A DNA stretch of 64,000 nucleotides, taken from positions 14,013,501 to 14,077,500 of the forward strand of contig NC_085112.1 in NCBI RefSeq assembly GCF_030269925.1, in the 5' to 3' direction. Positions 1 to 12,800 of this stretch are shown here, in pieces. The position numbers were made by a program, and so were the translations under genes. Positions within the stretch are counted from its first letter, which is position 1. Every line of letters starts with the position of its first letter. Source of the DNA: Bombyx mori (taxonomy: Eukaryota; Arthropoda; Insecta; Lepidoptera; Bombycidae). Under the pieces are notes generated by a model that was given only the letters and a program-made list of their open reading frames with translations, was not told where the DNA came from and did not search any database.

Positions 1-216
1 GAAACCATGCGGGGCTTTTTAACTTTGAGACGCACGGTCAAAGTCCGGGGTGGAATGAAAATACGGTTGTATAACCACATAGTCAGATACACCGATGAAA
101 TCGATAACTATTCAAAAAGTATACATGTAATACTAACCGTCGCCTATGTATCTCTTGCCTGTTGCTGCCGCGAAGCATTAATGCGTTAGTTTGAGACAGC
201 GGTTATAAATGAAAAG

Positions 217-652
217 TCGTCGTGGCCTAAAGAATAAGACGTCCGGTGCAATTGTGTGTAGCGATGCACCGGTGTTCGAATCCCGCAGGCGGGTACCAAT
301 TTTTCTAATGAAATACGTACTTAACAAATGTTCACGATTGACTTCCACGGTGAAGGAATAACATCGTGTAACAAAATCAAACCCGCAAAATTATAATTTG
401 CGTAATTACCGGTAGTAGGACCTCTTGTGAGTTCTCACGGGTAGGTACCACCACCCCGCCTATTTCTGCCGTGAAGCAGTAATGCGTTTCGGTTTCAAGG
501 GTGGGGTAGCCGTTGTTACTATACTGAGACCTTAGAACTTATATCTCAAGGCGGGTGGCGCATTTACGTTGTAGATGTCCATGGGCTCCAGTAACCACTT
601 AACACCAGGTGGGCTGTGAGCTCTTCCACCCATCTAAGCAATAAAAAAAAAT
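217..652 (+). repeat. Bm1-type SINE, full length with tRNA head
   Basis: The head contains an A-box-like GTGGCCTAAAGAATAAGA and B-box GTTCGAATCCC near 273-283, then the shared core from GGTAGTAGGACC to CTAAGCAATAAAA. Longest plus-strand copy in the window. Confidence 0.8.
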
Positions 653-1044
653 AGCCGCTTCTCAAGGTGTGGTCACTTATGATCTCTATAGGCTCTGACA
701 ATACTTAACGCCAAGTGTATCATGACATATTTCATTAATTTCAAAAATCAAATAAAAAATACTTTATGGTATATGTCTTCGGCACCTCGCGTCCACTTCG
801 TTCTGTCCCTTTTAAGTCGCCGCTCGTCAGATTCAGTATATTATACTTTACGCGAATTTAACACGGTGCATTTCATCAGCAGTCATTTTTAACAATTAAC
901 CTAAAAGCATAGATTGTGTAGGTTTATCATAGGTCAGTACCGACGGTATTGTTCGAAGGTCGACGATAACGAGATCACCAAGACGCCGCGTGCTGAGGTG
1001 TCTGAGATACGTAACGAAAACCGTTTTTATGCATTCCATTGCTG

Positions 1045-1350
1045 TCTTTAATCTGATTCCACCCGATCCACTAACGGTGCTTTTTGGTACCTCAAGAACC
1101 GGTCACAGTTCTCGTCGAACGACGAAGGGCTTGACGAGTTAATTAACCCTCAGACACACCCCACTGAGTTTCTCGCCGGATCATCTCAGTGGGTCGCGTT
1201 TCTGACCCGATGGTAGATTTTGCGAAGCACGGCTCTTGCTAGGGTTCGTGTTAGCAACGTCGTTAGGTTTGAGCCCCGTGAGCTCACCTACAAGTTAAGG
1301 TTCCGCTGAAATAGCCTCTCAAGGCTATCAGCTTAGGTACGAAAAAAAAA
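1045..1350 (+). repeat. Family B retroelement 3' end
   Basis: Shares the GATCCACTAACGGTGCTTTT, CACTGAGTTTCTCGCCGGAT, GGTAGATTTTGCGAAGCACG and TATCAGCTTAGGTA blocks with many copies here; ends in an A-run. Probably a LINE or SINE 3' region; the parent element is not in the window. Confidence 0.65.
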
Positions 1351-3005
1351 ACATCTGAAATCAGAATGAAGCACTTTAATGCGTTACGGATTCCCCTTCT
1401 ATTTTCTTCCCAAAACTGAATGATTATAAAAGGCAAAATGATTCGTTTATTTCATCATCAGCACCTACTGGTTTCTTTCTATCGAGGCGGTTTTGCATTA
1501 GAGTGGAATAGCCGTTGTATGATATAATACACACTTTTACCTGACGTCTCAAGGTGGGACGACAGTGTGTATCAAGGTGGGGAGCCGCCTGGCATCAGGT
1601 GCCGTGGTCTCATATACTTACCTAGCACAATAAAAGGAAAATATTAAACCGCATTTAATCTCATTCGTTTTCTGATTATCGGGCATCCAACGCTTGCTTA
1701 GATTCGTTTGGAAGTAACTGAACGTTTAGCGTTTAGATGACTCGATGGAGAGACTGGTAGTACTTACAGGTATACTTTAAGGAAGTTCCAAGGAAGTTCG
1801 AAAAAAATAAAATAAGAATAAGAAAAGCCAGAGGCCGAGCCGAACCGCTACTGCTACGGTACTGGCAGCCGCGGTCTGTAATGTGGTTTTGAAGTTTGAA
1901 AACATGGTTTCGAAACAATACAATACAGTACTACAGTTAGTTCATCAATACCTACATATTTTACTAAAATTTTGTAAGCTTGTACGTCTTAAATAATTCA
2001 GATAAAGGGTAGCAATATGAAATGGAATCAAAAACCGAGTAAAGCACCAGCTGGCACAATCAATAAGGAGACGAGGAGCCTACCGTTTTTTTTTCTTATA
2101 TATTTACCGCTCAAATTCAAATTTCGGAATGTTTTGAACTCTATAACCAAGACGGAAAGCTCAAATCGATACACACGGGACGAGACGGTTTGTAATATTA
2201 ACGTTGTAGATTTATTTACCCGGAAAAGCAAGATGGCGTCTGGCGTTTTTGACACATGAAATAAAACATTGTTTATGGGCGGGAGGTTCGCGAGTCGGGA
2301 TGCGACATGCGAGAATGTCACGAAATAAGGAAATTCCAGATTTTTAATAAGCGATTTCTATTCATAGTCGTTTTATATCGACGGAGGTATCCGATTGATG
2401 GCATGATTGTTGACGTTCATGTAGCCAGAGACAAAATAGACGTTCACTAGAACGTAAATTTCCGTATAAAACATTATGCCAATACTGCTTAGCGGAAGAA
2501 TGAAGAAGGTATGAAGTGCACTGTTATGGTTGTGTTTTTTTTGTAGTTTAATGCCAGGATTAATGGGATTTTGGCATTTAGGAAAACCACAATAAATGTT
2601 TTGGAAGTTAAACCCACAGCAAAAATATGTTTTGCAAAAATAATAATGCTAGTTAACGGCTGCTGAAAAACGAATTTGCTATCTGTGCTGTGCTGTCATT
2701 TTGTCTGAGTACGTCAGTTGGGTTGACAAGTTTTAAGCAGGGCTTGAGAACGGTTCGAAAAAACCAGCTCATTATAATTCCCAACTAGATTTTTGGCGCA
2801 CACTCGCTAGGAGCGGAATCGATACGTGAACTTTATATTCGCCGGGATTAACCAGGTTAATTTCAAACGATTTGGGGGAGGGGCTTCCCGGCATCTTTTG
2901 TCCGAAAAGTTAGTTCTTGTTACTTATCTTTCGTCAATCATGCGTGCTTTTGTTTATTTACGCAGAAGAAAGCCTGAACGTGTATGTATAATATCAATAA
3001 TTATA
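1351..3005. other. No recognisable gene
   Basis: AT-rich, with a decayed Bm1-like piece near 1490-1620 and an AAGATGGCG at 2231 opening only an 8-codon frame. Nothing else supported. Confidence 0.5.
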
Positions 3006-3105
3006 AGTTTGCCTACGTATGTTGCTAGGAGCGCTGTTCCAACTGCATACTTTAATTAGAGTTAACTTTTACGCTATCGATAACGTTAACTCTCACTAAG
3101 CACAC
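3006..3105. mobile_element. Palindromic MITE, half copy
   Basis: GGAGCGCTGTTCCAACTGCAT to CTCACTAAGCACAC. Confidence 0.55.
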
Positions 3106-3337
3106 GGCTGTATTCGCGCGTGCAACTATTACTCCATTATCGAAGCTACAAAATGTTTACCTAATCATAAATTCAGTTAACAAAATCCTGGTCTAATCTG
3201 CGTTATTCGTTTGTTTATAACGTCCATTGTGACCCAGTTAGAATATTCCATCATCCGACGCACGCACGATTTAAATGGAATTATAATAAAACAAAAAGTT
3301 GGTAACTGGAAAAAATTCCAATAAGGTTATTTTTAAA

Positions 3338-3777
3338 CTAGCGGCCCGATCCGACTCCGCTCGGGTCTTTAATAAAAATTTCAACGATATTTGACGATGT
3401 TTTATTTTTTTAAATATTAGAATATTTATTGCGGCATAACTACCATAGTTAGACATATATTGCCGCGACAGTTTTTGTAATTAATAGTGTGTGTTACAAA
3501 GTCGTAGTACTTACATTATTTTATTCTATCATCAATAGTTTTAGCAGAGCACGCGATGTAAAGAATATTTTAGTAATTTTTTTAACACCTTGGGTCACAT
3601 CATTGGAATTTTAGTAAATACCCTTAATTTTTTTCAAAAAATATTGTAGCCTATGTCACTCTGGAATAGTGTAGCTTCCAAACAGTGAAATAATTTTTCA
3701 AATCGGTTCAGTAGTTTCGGAGCCTATTCAATACAAACAAACAAACAAATCTTTCCTCTTTATAAAATTAGTATAGA
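3338..3777 (-). mobile_element. Non-autonomous Helitron
   Basis: CTAGCGGCCCG at the left (3' end) and GA at 3776-3777 (5' TCTATAC); matches 60127-60562 in reverse, including CTCCGAAACTACTGAACCGA. Confidence 0.75.
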
Positions 3778-3902
3778 AGTTTAGATAATTTTATTGAGCA
3801 TAAACGCATTTGCTATGTGGTACATTTTAATAATTAAAAGATTTTACTAGCAGTCTTGAAAAATTAACGGCCTATAGGTAGTAGCTGGCTTAATAATTTT
3901 AA

Positions 3903-4083
3903 AGCCGCTTTCAGACTACGCTATAATATAATAGCATATAGTATATAGCTCATAGCACAACAATATCGCACACCATACATTGTTATGGACATGTTCACAC
4001 TGTACTGTACTATATATATTATTGGCTAAATATTGGCTGCTATACTATATGGCACTATAATATAGCGTAGTCTGAAAGCAGCT
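3903..4083. mobile_element. Short TIR MITE (181 bp)
   Basis: 23-bp TIRs AGCCGCTTTCAGACTACGCT and its inverse, one mismatch; interior is a TATA-rich near-palindrome. Confidence 0.72.
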
Positions 4084-4196
4084 GAAATATGTATAGTGTT
4101 AGTTGTCATAATAAGTATTTGACAGATGTTTGAATCGCGCCAACGCATCGCCAAAATGAGTTTGCTTATATATACAAATTCCGAACATTACGTACG

Positions 4197-4345
4197 TACA
4201 GCCCCCTGAGTTTCTCGCCGGATCTTCTGATTGGGTCACTTTGGTAGATTCATCAAAGCAATGCTCTTTCTAGGTCTAGAAATTCGCCAGGTTAGAGTTC
4301 CGTAAGATATTATTCGCGTAGTGAAATAGCTTCCCATTTTCCTTA
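4197..4345 (+). repeat. Family B fragment, diverged
   Basis: CCCCTGAGTTTCTCGCCGGATC and GTTCCGTAAG...GTGAAATAGC remain. Confidence 0.5.
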
Positions 4346-4683
4346 CTTTTTATCCTTCAAGCACCAGAAAGATAAAAATACGTGGGCATAAGTTCTTGAA
4401 ACTATATAAAATAAGTTGTAAAGAACAAGAGAAATTATAGTTTATTCAAGCCAATATCAGGTGAAGTATGCTAAGTTATTTGTCAGTTGACAATTGAAAA
4501 ATAGTATTATTATACCACTGAAGTATGAAACCTATATTATACTATAACTGAAATGGATTCGTAAAATAACACAACTGTAAATCGACGTAAATAATGTTTG
4601 CATGACGAATAACATGCTGGAAATTTTCATTATTGTACGCAAAGAAAAAATATATTTAAAAGTACAATAATAAATAATACTAG

Positions 4684-5070
4684 AGGTCCCGCAGTAGTCT
4701 AAATTCGACTATAATTAATTGGAATTATAAGTTTGTACACTATTATGATTGTATTTTATACTTCTATAATCACAAAGTTTGCCAAGGCTACACTATAAAA
4801 AATATTAACAAAGACTAACAATATTTAATCTATTCCCAATTTGACAACAGACGTCAAGAACAAAAGTTTGCAATAAATAGTATGCATGCGTGTGTGCGTC
4901 AATATGATATGTAGTGTGTGTAATGTTTTCTTTATTGATTTAATGTATCTTTTATGCATTATTTAAAAAAAATATTAGTATTGTGCTCTTCTTCTCTATA
5001 TTCTCTATAAGTGTGGAAAATTTCATACGCCTCCGTCCGCGCAATTTTCGTAAAAAGGGATACCGTAAAA
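4684..5070 (-). mobile_element. Helitron family G copy, ends decayed
   Basis: GGTCCCGCAGTAGTC... to CGCAATTTTCGTAAAAAGGG; a reference for the interrupted copy at 9492-15481. Confidence 0.7.
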
Positions 5071-5369
5071 GATCATTTAAATTTAGTTTATATTTTGACC
5101 CAATTTACCTGTTTCCCTTCACTAGACACGCAAATAACCCGGGAAGCGACTCCGAACACATAACTTTGACTGATTACATGTCTTCAAAACTGTTGTTTCA
5201 TTATATACGAAATTTGTTAGAGATCCCTATGTTAGATTATAGTTTCTTGGGTTGTCTATTTGTTTTGTTCCAGGTACTATTCGTAGATTGTTTTATTTGA
5301 TAAAATGTGTATTCGGTTAAAATTTATACCGGTTGACCGATTCTAGTTAGTTTAACAAAATATCTAGAG

Positions 5370-5694
5370 CAGTGATTCTCAACCACTGTTCCGCGGCACT
5401 TTTGTGTGCCGTCAAATTTCAAAAGTGTGCCGCCAAATTTTGCGATTATATAATAATGTTAATATTATTAAATTATATCATTTTAAAAGAAAAATATTTT
5501 AAACATGAATATATATTTAAATCCACAAAAAAAAATTATAGTATATTTTAGTTAAAAAGTTAGTAAAATTTTTTGATAAACTATTTATGCAGTGTGTTGT
5601 AGTAAGTTAATAATTTTTATATTTTTTTTGTGTGCCGCCAAATTTTGAAATCGTTAAATATGTGCCGCAACAAAAAAAAGGTTGAGAATCACTG
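5370..5694. mobile_element. hAT-type MITE with perfect 8-bp TSD
   Basis: 15-bp perfect TIRs CAGTGATTCTCAACC (5370-5384 and reverse complement at 5680-5694), flanked by ATCTAGAG at 5362-5369 and 5695-5702. Interior is AT-rich with GTGTGCCG repeats near each end; no ORF. Confidence 0.88.
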
Positions 5695-5952
5695 ATCTAG
5701 AGAGTTACGTAGGTATTTAGTAGATGCTAAGGAATTATTCCTAACTCCTAAGGTACTTTATAAAAGTTATCTGTATAAATTTTATAAGAACCAATAATGT
5801 ATAATTTTGTTGACAAAAAGAGCACAGCTTTATGAAGCCTATGATTTATTTATTAGGTTGCACTAACAAAGTGATCATCAATACAAAACATTGACAAATT
5901 GACAAAAGTTCATGGCAGATGTCACCGCAATTATAGGTGCAAAAATTTTATT

Positions 5953-6206
5953 ACTGGTAGTAGGACCTATTGTGAGTCCGCGCGGGTGGGTACCACCACC
6001 CTGTCTATTTCTGCCGTGAAGCAGTAATGCGTTTCGGTTTGAAGGGTGGGGCAGCCGTTGTAACTTACTTGAGACCTTAGAACTTATATCTCAAGGTGGG
6101 TGGCGCATTTACGTTGTGGATGTCTATGGGCTCCAGTAACCACTTAACACCAGGTGGGCTGTGAGCTCGTCCACCCATCTAAGCAATAAAAAAAAATAAA
6201 AAAAAT
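5953..6206 (+). repeat. Bm1 SINE, 5'-truncated
   Basis: Core GGACCT...GTGAAGCAGTAATGCGTTTC...CTAAGCAATAAAAAA; lacks the tRNA head. Confidence 0.8.
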
Positions 6207-6244
6207 CGACAGTGCATTAACAACAAAAAAAAGTTATATAACTA

Positions 6245-6442
6245 AGATTGATGACGATGATACATTCATTGGTGATATCGGCAATAGCGACTTGTAGGCC
6301 CCCACGGTGTTTCCCAAGCGCTGATATGATATTATTATGTCCTTCGTCAGACGACGTTTGCGGAGAGTATACAGTGGTAGGCAGAGATTTCACTATGTTC
6401 CTAGCATTGCTGATGTCCATAAGCGACAGTAACTCATCAACA
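6245..6442 (+). repeat. Family C fragment, strongly diverged
   Basis: CACGGTGTTTCCCAAGCGCTG, GTGGTAGGCAGAG and GCATTGCTGATGTCCATAAG are recognisable. Confidence 0.4.
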
Positions 6443-6582
6443 GTGTGCACAAGTTAACTCAAATTTGTATGGAGTTGGAACATTGTCCCTGTTTGCTGCT
6501 AAGGCCGCTGTTCCAAACTCCATACAAAATTGAGTTAACTTTTACGCGATCGAGAACGTTAAAAAACTCGCACTAAGCACAC
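6443..6582. mobile_element. Palindromic MITE
   Basis: AAGTTAACTCAAATTTGTATG, central GCCGCTGTTCC, then the inverse arm to CGCACTAAGCACAC; left tip lost. Confidence 0.65.
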
Positions 6583-6589
6583 AGGAAAT

Positions 6590-7320
6590 CCGTATAGGTA
6601 CTCATCTGCCTAGAAATCTGCAACAAATTATTCTATAAGAATAGCATTAAAATTAACCTTTTTGTTGTCTTGTACTAAATCAAACAGATTAGTTTGGATC
6701 ATATATGTATATTGTTTTTGAATAACTGATTGCTTGATTATATAAAAAAGAAACTAGGTACTGTCCTTTACCCAAACGAATAAAACATCTTATGAAAAGT
6801 TTTTAATTATTAATCAATAATAAGAGATAAAACATTGTGATTTGCTCCACACAGTCAACAACCTTAACATGTTCGTAGTTTAGATATAAACAGTAATTAC
6901 ATTACGGTCGTAAAGAGAAATATGTATATTTTTCCACCTCAAAAGTAATTGACTGAATCCGACCTATAAGAATAGAAAAACCATGAGTACATAAAGTACG
7001 ATATCTAAATTTATTACGAGAAAACAAACAGTTACGGAATGGCAATAAAATCTAATGTTTTAAACTTTCACGGCTATCTAAATTACACAAAATATTATTT
7101 AAATTTTGATCAGTTTCCGATATTATATTAGGGCGCTGATATAAGCGTCATGACTCATGAGATTGAGTGGTAAGAAATGTGGAGATCGTTAAATAAAAGT
7201 GTGTGGAACAAAATGTATACAGAGAGACAAAGATCAGAGTGTACGTAATATGAGGCGAAACGTGCTTATGGAAAGGAACATAGCAAGCTTAAGCCTTAGG
7301 CCAAGCTTAAAATTATACTA
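6590..7320. other. No recognisable feature
   Basis: AT-rich unique-looking sequence; short open frames only. Confidence 0.5.
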
Positions 7321-7321
7321 A

Positions 7322-7600
7322 AAAAAATCGGTTGTCTGTAAAGTCGGTTTACTGACGACAGTTGAACGTGACAACGTCATAAGAAAATACTGATGGAATG
7401 GTTTCATTTTTCAATTATCGCAATTATCGTTGCTATAATAAACAATTGACACCACATTCACTTTTCACTGAGCTTCATACTTGATGAAAACATGCACGCC
7501 TCAGAGCGAGGTAACGCCGCATGAGTCATGTTTTTTCGTGCGTGCAGCCGGCTCCATCGAATTATAAGACGTTGTCACGTCAATAATTGCGTATTCTTCT
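7322..7600 (+). mobile_element. MITE-like element, internally deleted copy
   Basis: Carries GTGACAACGTCATAAG and, inverted, ATAAGACGTTGTCACG. Matches 45690-46110 in reverse but lacks about 120 bp of its middle. Confidence 0.6.
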
Positions 7601-7807
7601 GATTGCCCTTAACCCACATTAGGTCCTTTTATCCTGCTGCATAGGGATTTTTCGGTGAGTTTTACGACAGGCCGACTGCCCGTCATCAAACCTCCTTGGG
7701 TAAACGGCACTTATAACTTAAGAACCTATTTCAATTGTCCATGTTCACATTTTCAATACATTTTCACTAAATAACATTTTTTTGAAACTACACTCAATAG
7801 AGAAAAT

Positions 7808-8114
7808 ATTTTTTTTTTTTTTTAAATAATTTATAAATATAAATATTTAATAACAATCACGCCACGTTAACTGGTCCCGTGATAATTTCGTAAAGAACTT
7901 GTGTTACAGGTACCAGATAACGGAAATAAATATAAGATTTTTATTATACACATACATAATAATGTATTTTATATACACCCATAACCCTGAAAAGACTTAT
8001 AGATTAAGATAAAGATTTATATTTATCATGCAAATATCTTCCCTTGGCGGGATTCGAACCCACGACCCCCTTGTGTAGTGACCATGTCACTTACCACTAC
8101 ACCAGACGGCCGTT
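7808..8114 (-). repeat. tRNA-derived SINE distinct from Bm1
   Basis: The minus-strand head CGGCCGTCTGGTGTAGTGGT and GGGTTCGAATCCCGCC (8048-8063) give A and B boxes. A non-tRNA body follows, ending in a TATTTATA-rich segment and an A-tract (T-run at 7809-7824). No complete acceptor stem, so it is not a functional tRNA gene. Confidence 0.65.
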
Positions 8115-9409
8115 AAAATGAAACTTGATTATATTTGATTATATTAATTTTGATTATGTTATGTTTGGTTGGGAAATAATTCATTATTTCCCAACCAAAT
8201 AGACTTTTCTTGCATGAAATGAAATTACTGTGATTTGGTCAGTCTTTCTACTCTATTTGAACAAAATAACATTAAATAGCATTCGTGTTACACACGGACT
8301 CGTAGCAAATGCTAACAACATTACCGTTAATTCGTTTTGCTACTGTAAACTATTTAATCTATGTTTCTAATTGGACTCGAGTTGACGTCATGACAATATT
8401 ATTGAAGAAGTTATTATGTTCACTTTGGATTTTAGACAAAAAACTGTCGTGTTGTTCACAACATTTTCATTGTTTAATAACAATCAAGGCAACGCTAATG
8501 CTCAAGTTTAAACTAAAAATAAATAATAAACTTTTGGCGTTTTTTTTTGTTTGCAATAGACATCTCATGGATCCTAAGAAAATAAAGAGTTGCAGACAAG
8601 TTTCTAAACAAAAAATAATGAATAAAGAGACAAATTCGCTAATTTTCTTTCGGCGGTTCATCTCAAAGGTTGAAAATTTTTTATATAAATTAAGACGCAA
8701 TTTATCTATGAAATTTTTGCTTTGAATTCCGATGACAGAGTTGAATTCTTTTTTTTCATTATTAAATTTTTAATCTATTGTAGCGTTTATAATATACGAT
8801 ACGCGATACAGTTTAAGCCAGTTTACCAATGTTCTGATATTTTCATTACACACCTTATGGCAACACCACACTGCTTATAAAAAAATATTTTGACAGCTGC
8901 TGTCATATACTTCTTCTCGACCGATTGTGTGTAGAGCGTGTCATCGATATTCCTGTCCTTTTTTAAGTAAATCAATAAACTGCTATTGCAAAATATTTTT
9001 TTTGGTTTTCATTAATCGCCCAAAGAAGGAATAATGTCCATACAAAGATCCGAACATCCAAAGGCTGTTTTGATTTTACCGTTATCATAAAAACAATGTC
9101 ATTCTCTTTCTTTGCAGTGGATAAGATAACGACAAAGTTATACGAGTAAATGCATTTTTATCTCGAGGTGAACGTCAATTGCTGTGATGCTGTGAATACT
9201 AAAATTAATGATTTATAAGTGGCCCGGTAACCGGCGATGCTATTAAATTCCAGGATTTTTTTATTTTATTTTAGGACAACACCATCAGGGAGGTTGCTAG
9301 TCCTAGTTCCTAGCAGATATATGATCTTGGATGTTTATAAAGAAATTATAGACAGTGAACTTGCGCTTTAAGATTGTTAATTGCTGTTTCGTTTTTCATT
9401 TAATCTACA
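8115..9409. other. No recognisable feature
   Basis: AT-rich. The 138-codon frame at 8309-8725 has no domain and Lys/Phe/Leu bias expected of random AT-rich DNA. Confidence 0.5.
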
Positions 9410-9849
9410 CTATCGACCCGTCCTCGCTTCGCTTTGGAAACTGTAATTTATTATTGATTTCTTCACTATTTAATGGATGTTATTATACATACTAGTGGTC
9501 CCGCAGTAGTCGAAATTCGACTATAATTAATTGGAATTGTAAGTTTCTGCACTATTATGATTGTATTTTATACTTCTATAATCACAAATTTCGCCAAGAC
9601 TACACTATAAAAAATATTAACATAGACTAACAATATTTCTTCTTCTTCTTTATTTTTGGCTCTGGCACGTTTTGTGCATTAGCCAGCGTCAAGTAATAAT
9701 GTTTTTATAATTCGCCGTTTTATTTATTTACAGTTTATAAATAATAAAAAACGAAGGAAACTTATCGCAACAAAACATAAATGATTTAGAACGAATTGAA
9801 TTTACAAAAAAAATCAGAATAATTATATAACAGGGAAAATAAATCAAAA

Positions 9850-12800
9850 TTATAGTTTAATGTTATTATTTAAAATAAACCTACTTAAAATACTATATAC
9901 AAGGGGATTAAAATCTCGAAGAAGTAAAGAAATATTAGTAGGAAGGGGAACAGAGACAGATACTAAAGAAGTATATAAGGAAGAATGATCATATAAAGAA
10001 CAAGCAAAGAAAATATGATTCAGGTCACAATAACTCTCGCCACACTCACAGGCGGTACCAGTTACGATACCAAGTTTGTGCAAATGAACTGGAAGGCTGT
10101 TATGTCCCAGACGCATACGAATTATAGTAGAAGTGGCGGTTTTACCAAACGACAATTTGGCAAACCATGGCTTCCTGGGAACGGAAGACTGTATAGCATA
10201 CAAGAAACGACCCTTAATCCGGCCGCTCTCTTCCCAACACATATTCCACGATTTGTGGAGGCATATGCCGGGCAAAGCAGCAAGATCATGGCCAAAATTC
10301 TTGTACGGGTATACGTCACCGGTCACAGTAGCACTGTTGGCCAAACTGTCAGCTTTCACATTTCCAGATATGCCACAGTGACTAGGTACCCAACAAAATG
10401 ATACTAAATAGTTGTGTGATTGGCAGTGCAACAGCTTTCTCTTACATTCAAATATTACATGAAAAAAAGGGTTAAGTTTTAGTGAAAATTTTGCTAAGCT
10501 CTGTAATGCACTTAAGGAATCAGTAAATACAACGGTTTTTTTTAGTTTGAAAGACAGCACATATTCAAGAGCTTTTAATAGTCCAAAACATTCACCGGTA
10601 AAGACCGATGATTCCGGAGGTAATTTAATTTTCTGAACTATGTTGTACTGTTTGTGATACACTCCAACACCAACACACCCACTGGAGTGTTTAGATGCAT
10701 CTGTATAAATTTGATGCCAGTTAGGCCATTTACTATTGACATTGCAATTAAAATTTTCATTGGCATTAAAATCAGATTTTTCAATGCCAAGAGAAAAGCA
10801 AATCACTGGAGAAAGTAAGAGAGAATCATAAGAAGCGCCAAATAAAGGAAGCACCTGAAAAGAATGAGTTGGGGCTTGTAATTGTTTGAATTTCAGGAAA
10901 CTTTTTAACAGACAAGGTAAAGGTTTATGTGAAGAGGGTACTTTTTTAGAAAGAAACTCTAGTTTCGAAATGAGGGGATGATTATGGAACTGAACAATTC
11001 TAAAAATGAATCTATCGGACAGATATTGACGTCTTAAGTTTAAAGGAGGGTCACAACATTCTATTTGCAGAGCATTAACCGGACTCGATTTCATGGCACC
11101 AGAAACAATCCTCAAAGCCCTAGACTGTATGAGATCTAGTTTTCTAAAGCCAGCCACATTACCTGGGTCTAAGAAAAAGGTCCCAAAATCCAGTACACTT
11201 CTAATGACAGCATTATACACCAACCTCAGTGTAGCCGGGTGAGCACCCCACCAAACCCCACCGAGACATCTCAGCATGTTCAAGTTTCGCTCACATTTAC
11301 TAACCACAAATTCGCAGTGTGGTTGACCCGTTAGTTTAGAATCAAGAATAGCTCCTAAGAACTTAACTTGATTCCTAATGGGTAATATATCCCCATCATA
11401 TGTTATATTAAGTGAGCAAGGAGTACGGGATTTGGTGAAAAGTACAACAGTACTTTTTGAGGGAGACAGATCAAGGCCATTTGCATCCATCCAGATTTTT
11501 AGCAAAGATAAAGAGGAGGAAACATATCGTTCAGCAGTACTTACAGACATATCAGAGGCATAAATAACCAAGTCATCGGCATACTGTAATAAACTTGCTG
11601 AATCTCCGACTGAACCTTCTAGATCATATGTATAAATATTGTACAATAAAGGACTCAGAACAGACCCCTGTGGCAAACCTCTCCATACCAGCCTACTAGG
11701 CTTATAAGGGCCGCCAACATCTAAAATAATTTTCCTCTCCGAAAGAAGATTTACAATGGAATTAGTTAAAAAATAGGGAACCTTTAATTTATCTAATTTA
11801 CTTTTTAGAATATGTAATAGAACGTTATCATAAGCCGAATTAATATCCAAAAAAGCAGCAACTACTGACTTTTTATCTGAGAAAGCATTACGAATATCCG
11901 TAACTAATATGCCTAAATTGTCCCCCACACTTTTACCTTTTCGAAATCCAAACTGAGTTTGGGACAGATATTCGTTATTTTCTATATACCATTCAAGCCG
12001 ATTTTTAATTAAATGTTCAACAACTTTTGTGATCACCGATGACAAAACTATCGGACGATATGATTTGATATCAGATTGTACCTTAGACGGCTTTAAAAAT
12101 GGCAATACTATTTGACTTCGCCATGACGGTGGAATGTCACCTGTCAGTAAAATTTTATTTATTAAATTTAAAAAGTAATTTAATCCTTTTTCGCCAAGGT
12201 GAGACAAAAAGGAATATGGAATCCCATCTTCCCCTGGAGCACTGTCTTTGACGTGATTTAATACACCTTTTAACTCCACTAACGTAAAAGTTAGATTTAG
12301 AGAAGGGGCATCAGAGTTATATTGCTTATAAGACAGGATAGGATCGTTGAGTGGAGCAGAAGGAGGAGCCAAACGATCAAGGAATTGATCTGCTAATTCT
12401 ATAGGCAGCAACAATGCGTTAGAAGGATTGACAGCTGATCTAAATCTTTTGATATTTCGCCATATGACAGTAGCATGTGTTTCAGGTGATATAGTGCTAC
12501 AAAATTTCCTCCACCCGTCAAATTTCTTTTTTTTAAATAGTTTTCTAACCTCTTTCATTATAGTCATTAATGCCTCGTAGTTTTTCATAGACATATTATT
12601 GCGATAATTACGCTCTGCTGCCTTGCGTTTCTGTATAGCATTGGTACATTCTTCATCCCACCACGGTGGAGATGACAACTTATTACTACGCGGCTTTTTC
12701 TTTGGAAAAACATTATCAGCCGATTCTAACAAAATAGCTTTGAAATAATTATTATCTATGACATTAACTTCTGAGCAATTATTAATTTTCTCTTCTATTA

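Noticed and set aside
217..300. tRNA gene with GTTCGAATCCC
   Set aside because: It is the head of a Bm1 SINE, repeated near 43866 and 55800 with the same body.
2231..2260. AAGATGGCG as a gene start
   Set aside because: The frame closes after eight codons and no following exon could be supported.
8046..8114. tRNA gene
   Set aside because: A and B boxes are present, but there is no complete acceptor stem and the sequence runs into a SINE body and A-tail.
8309..8725. 138-codon plus-strand ORF as a gene
   Set aside because: AT-rich composition, no recognisable domain, overlapping antisense ORF of similar quality.
10015..10401. Plus-strand ORFs within the LINE
   Set aside because: Antisense shadows of ORF2, which has full domain support on the minus strand.
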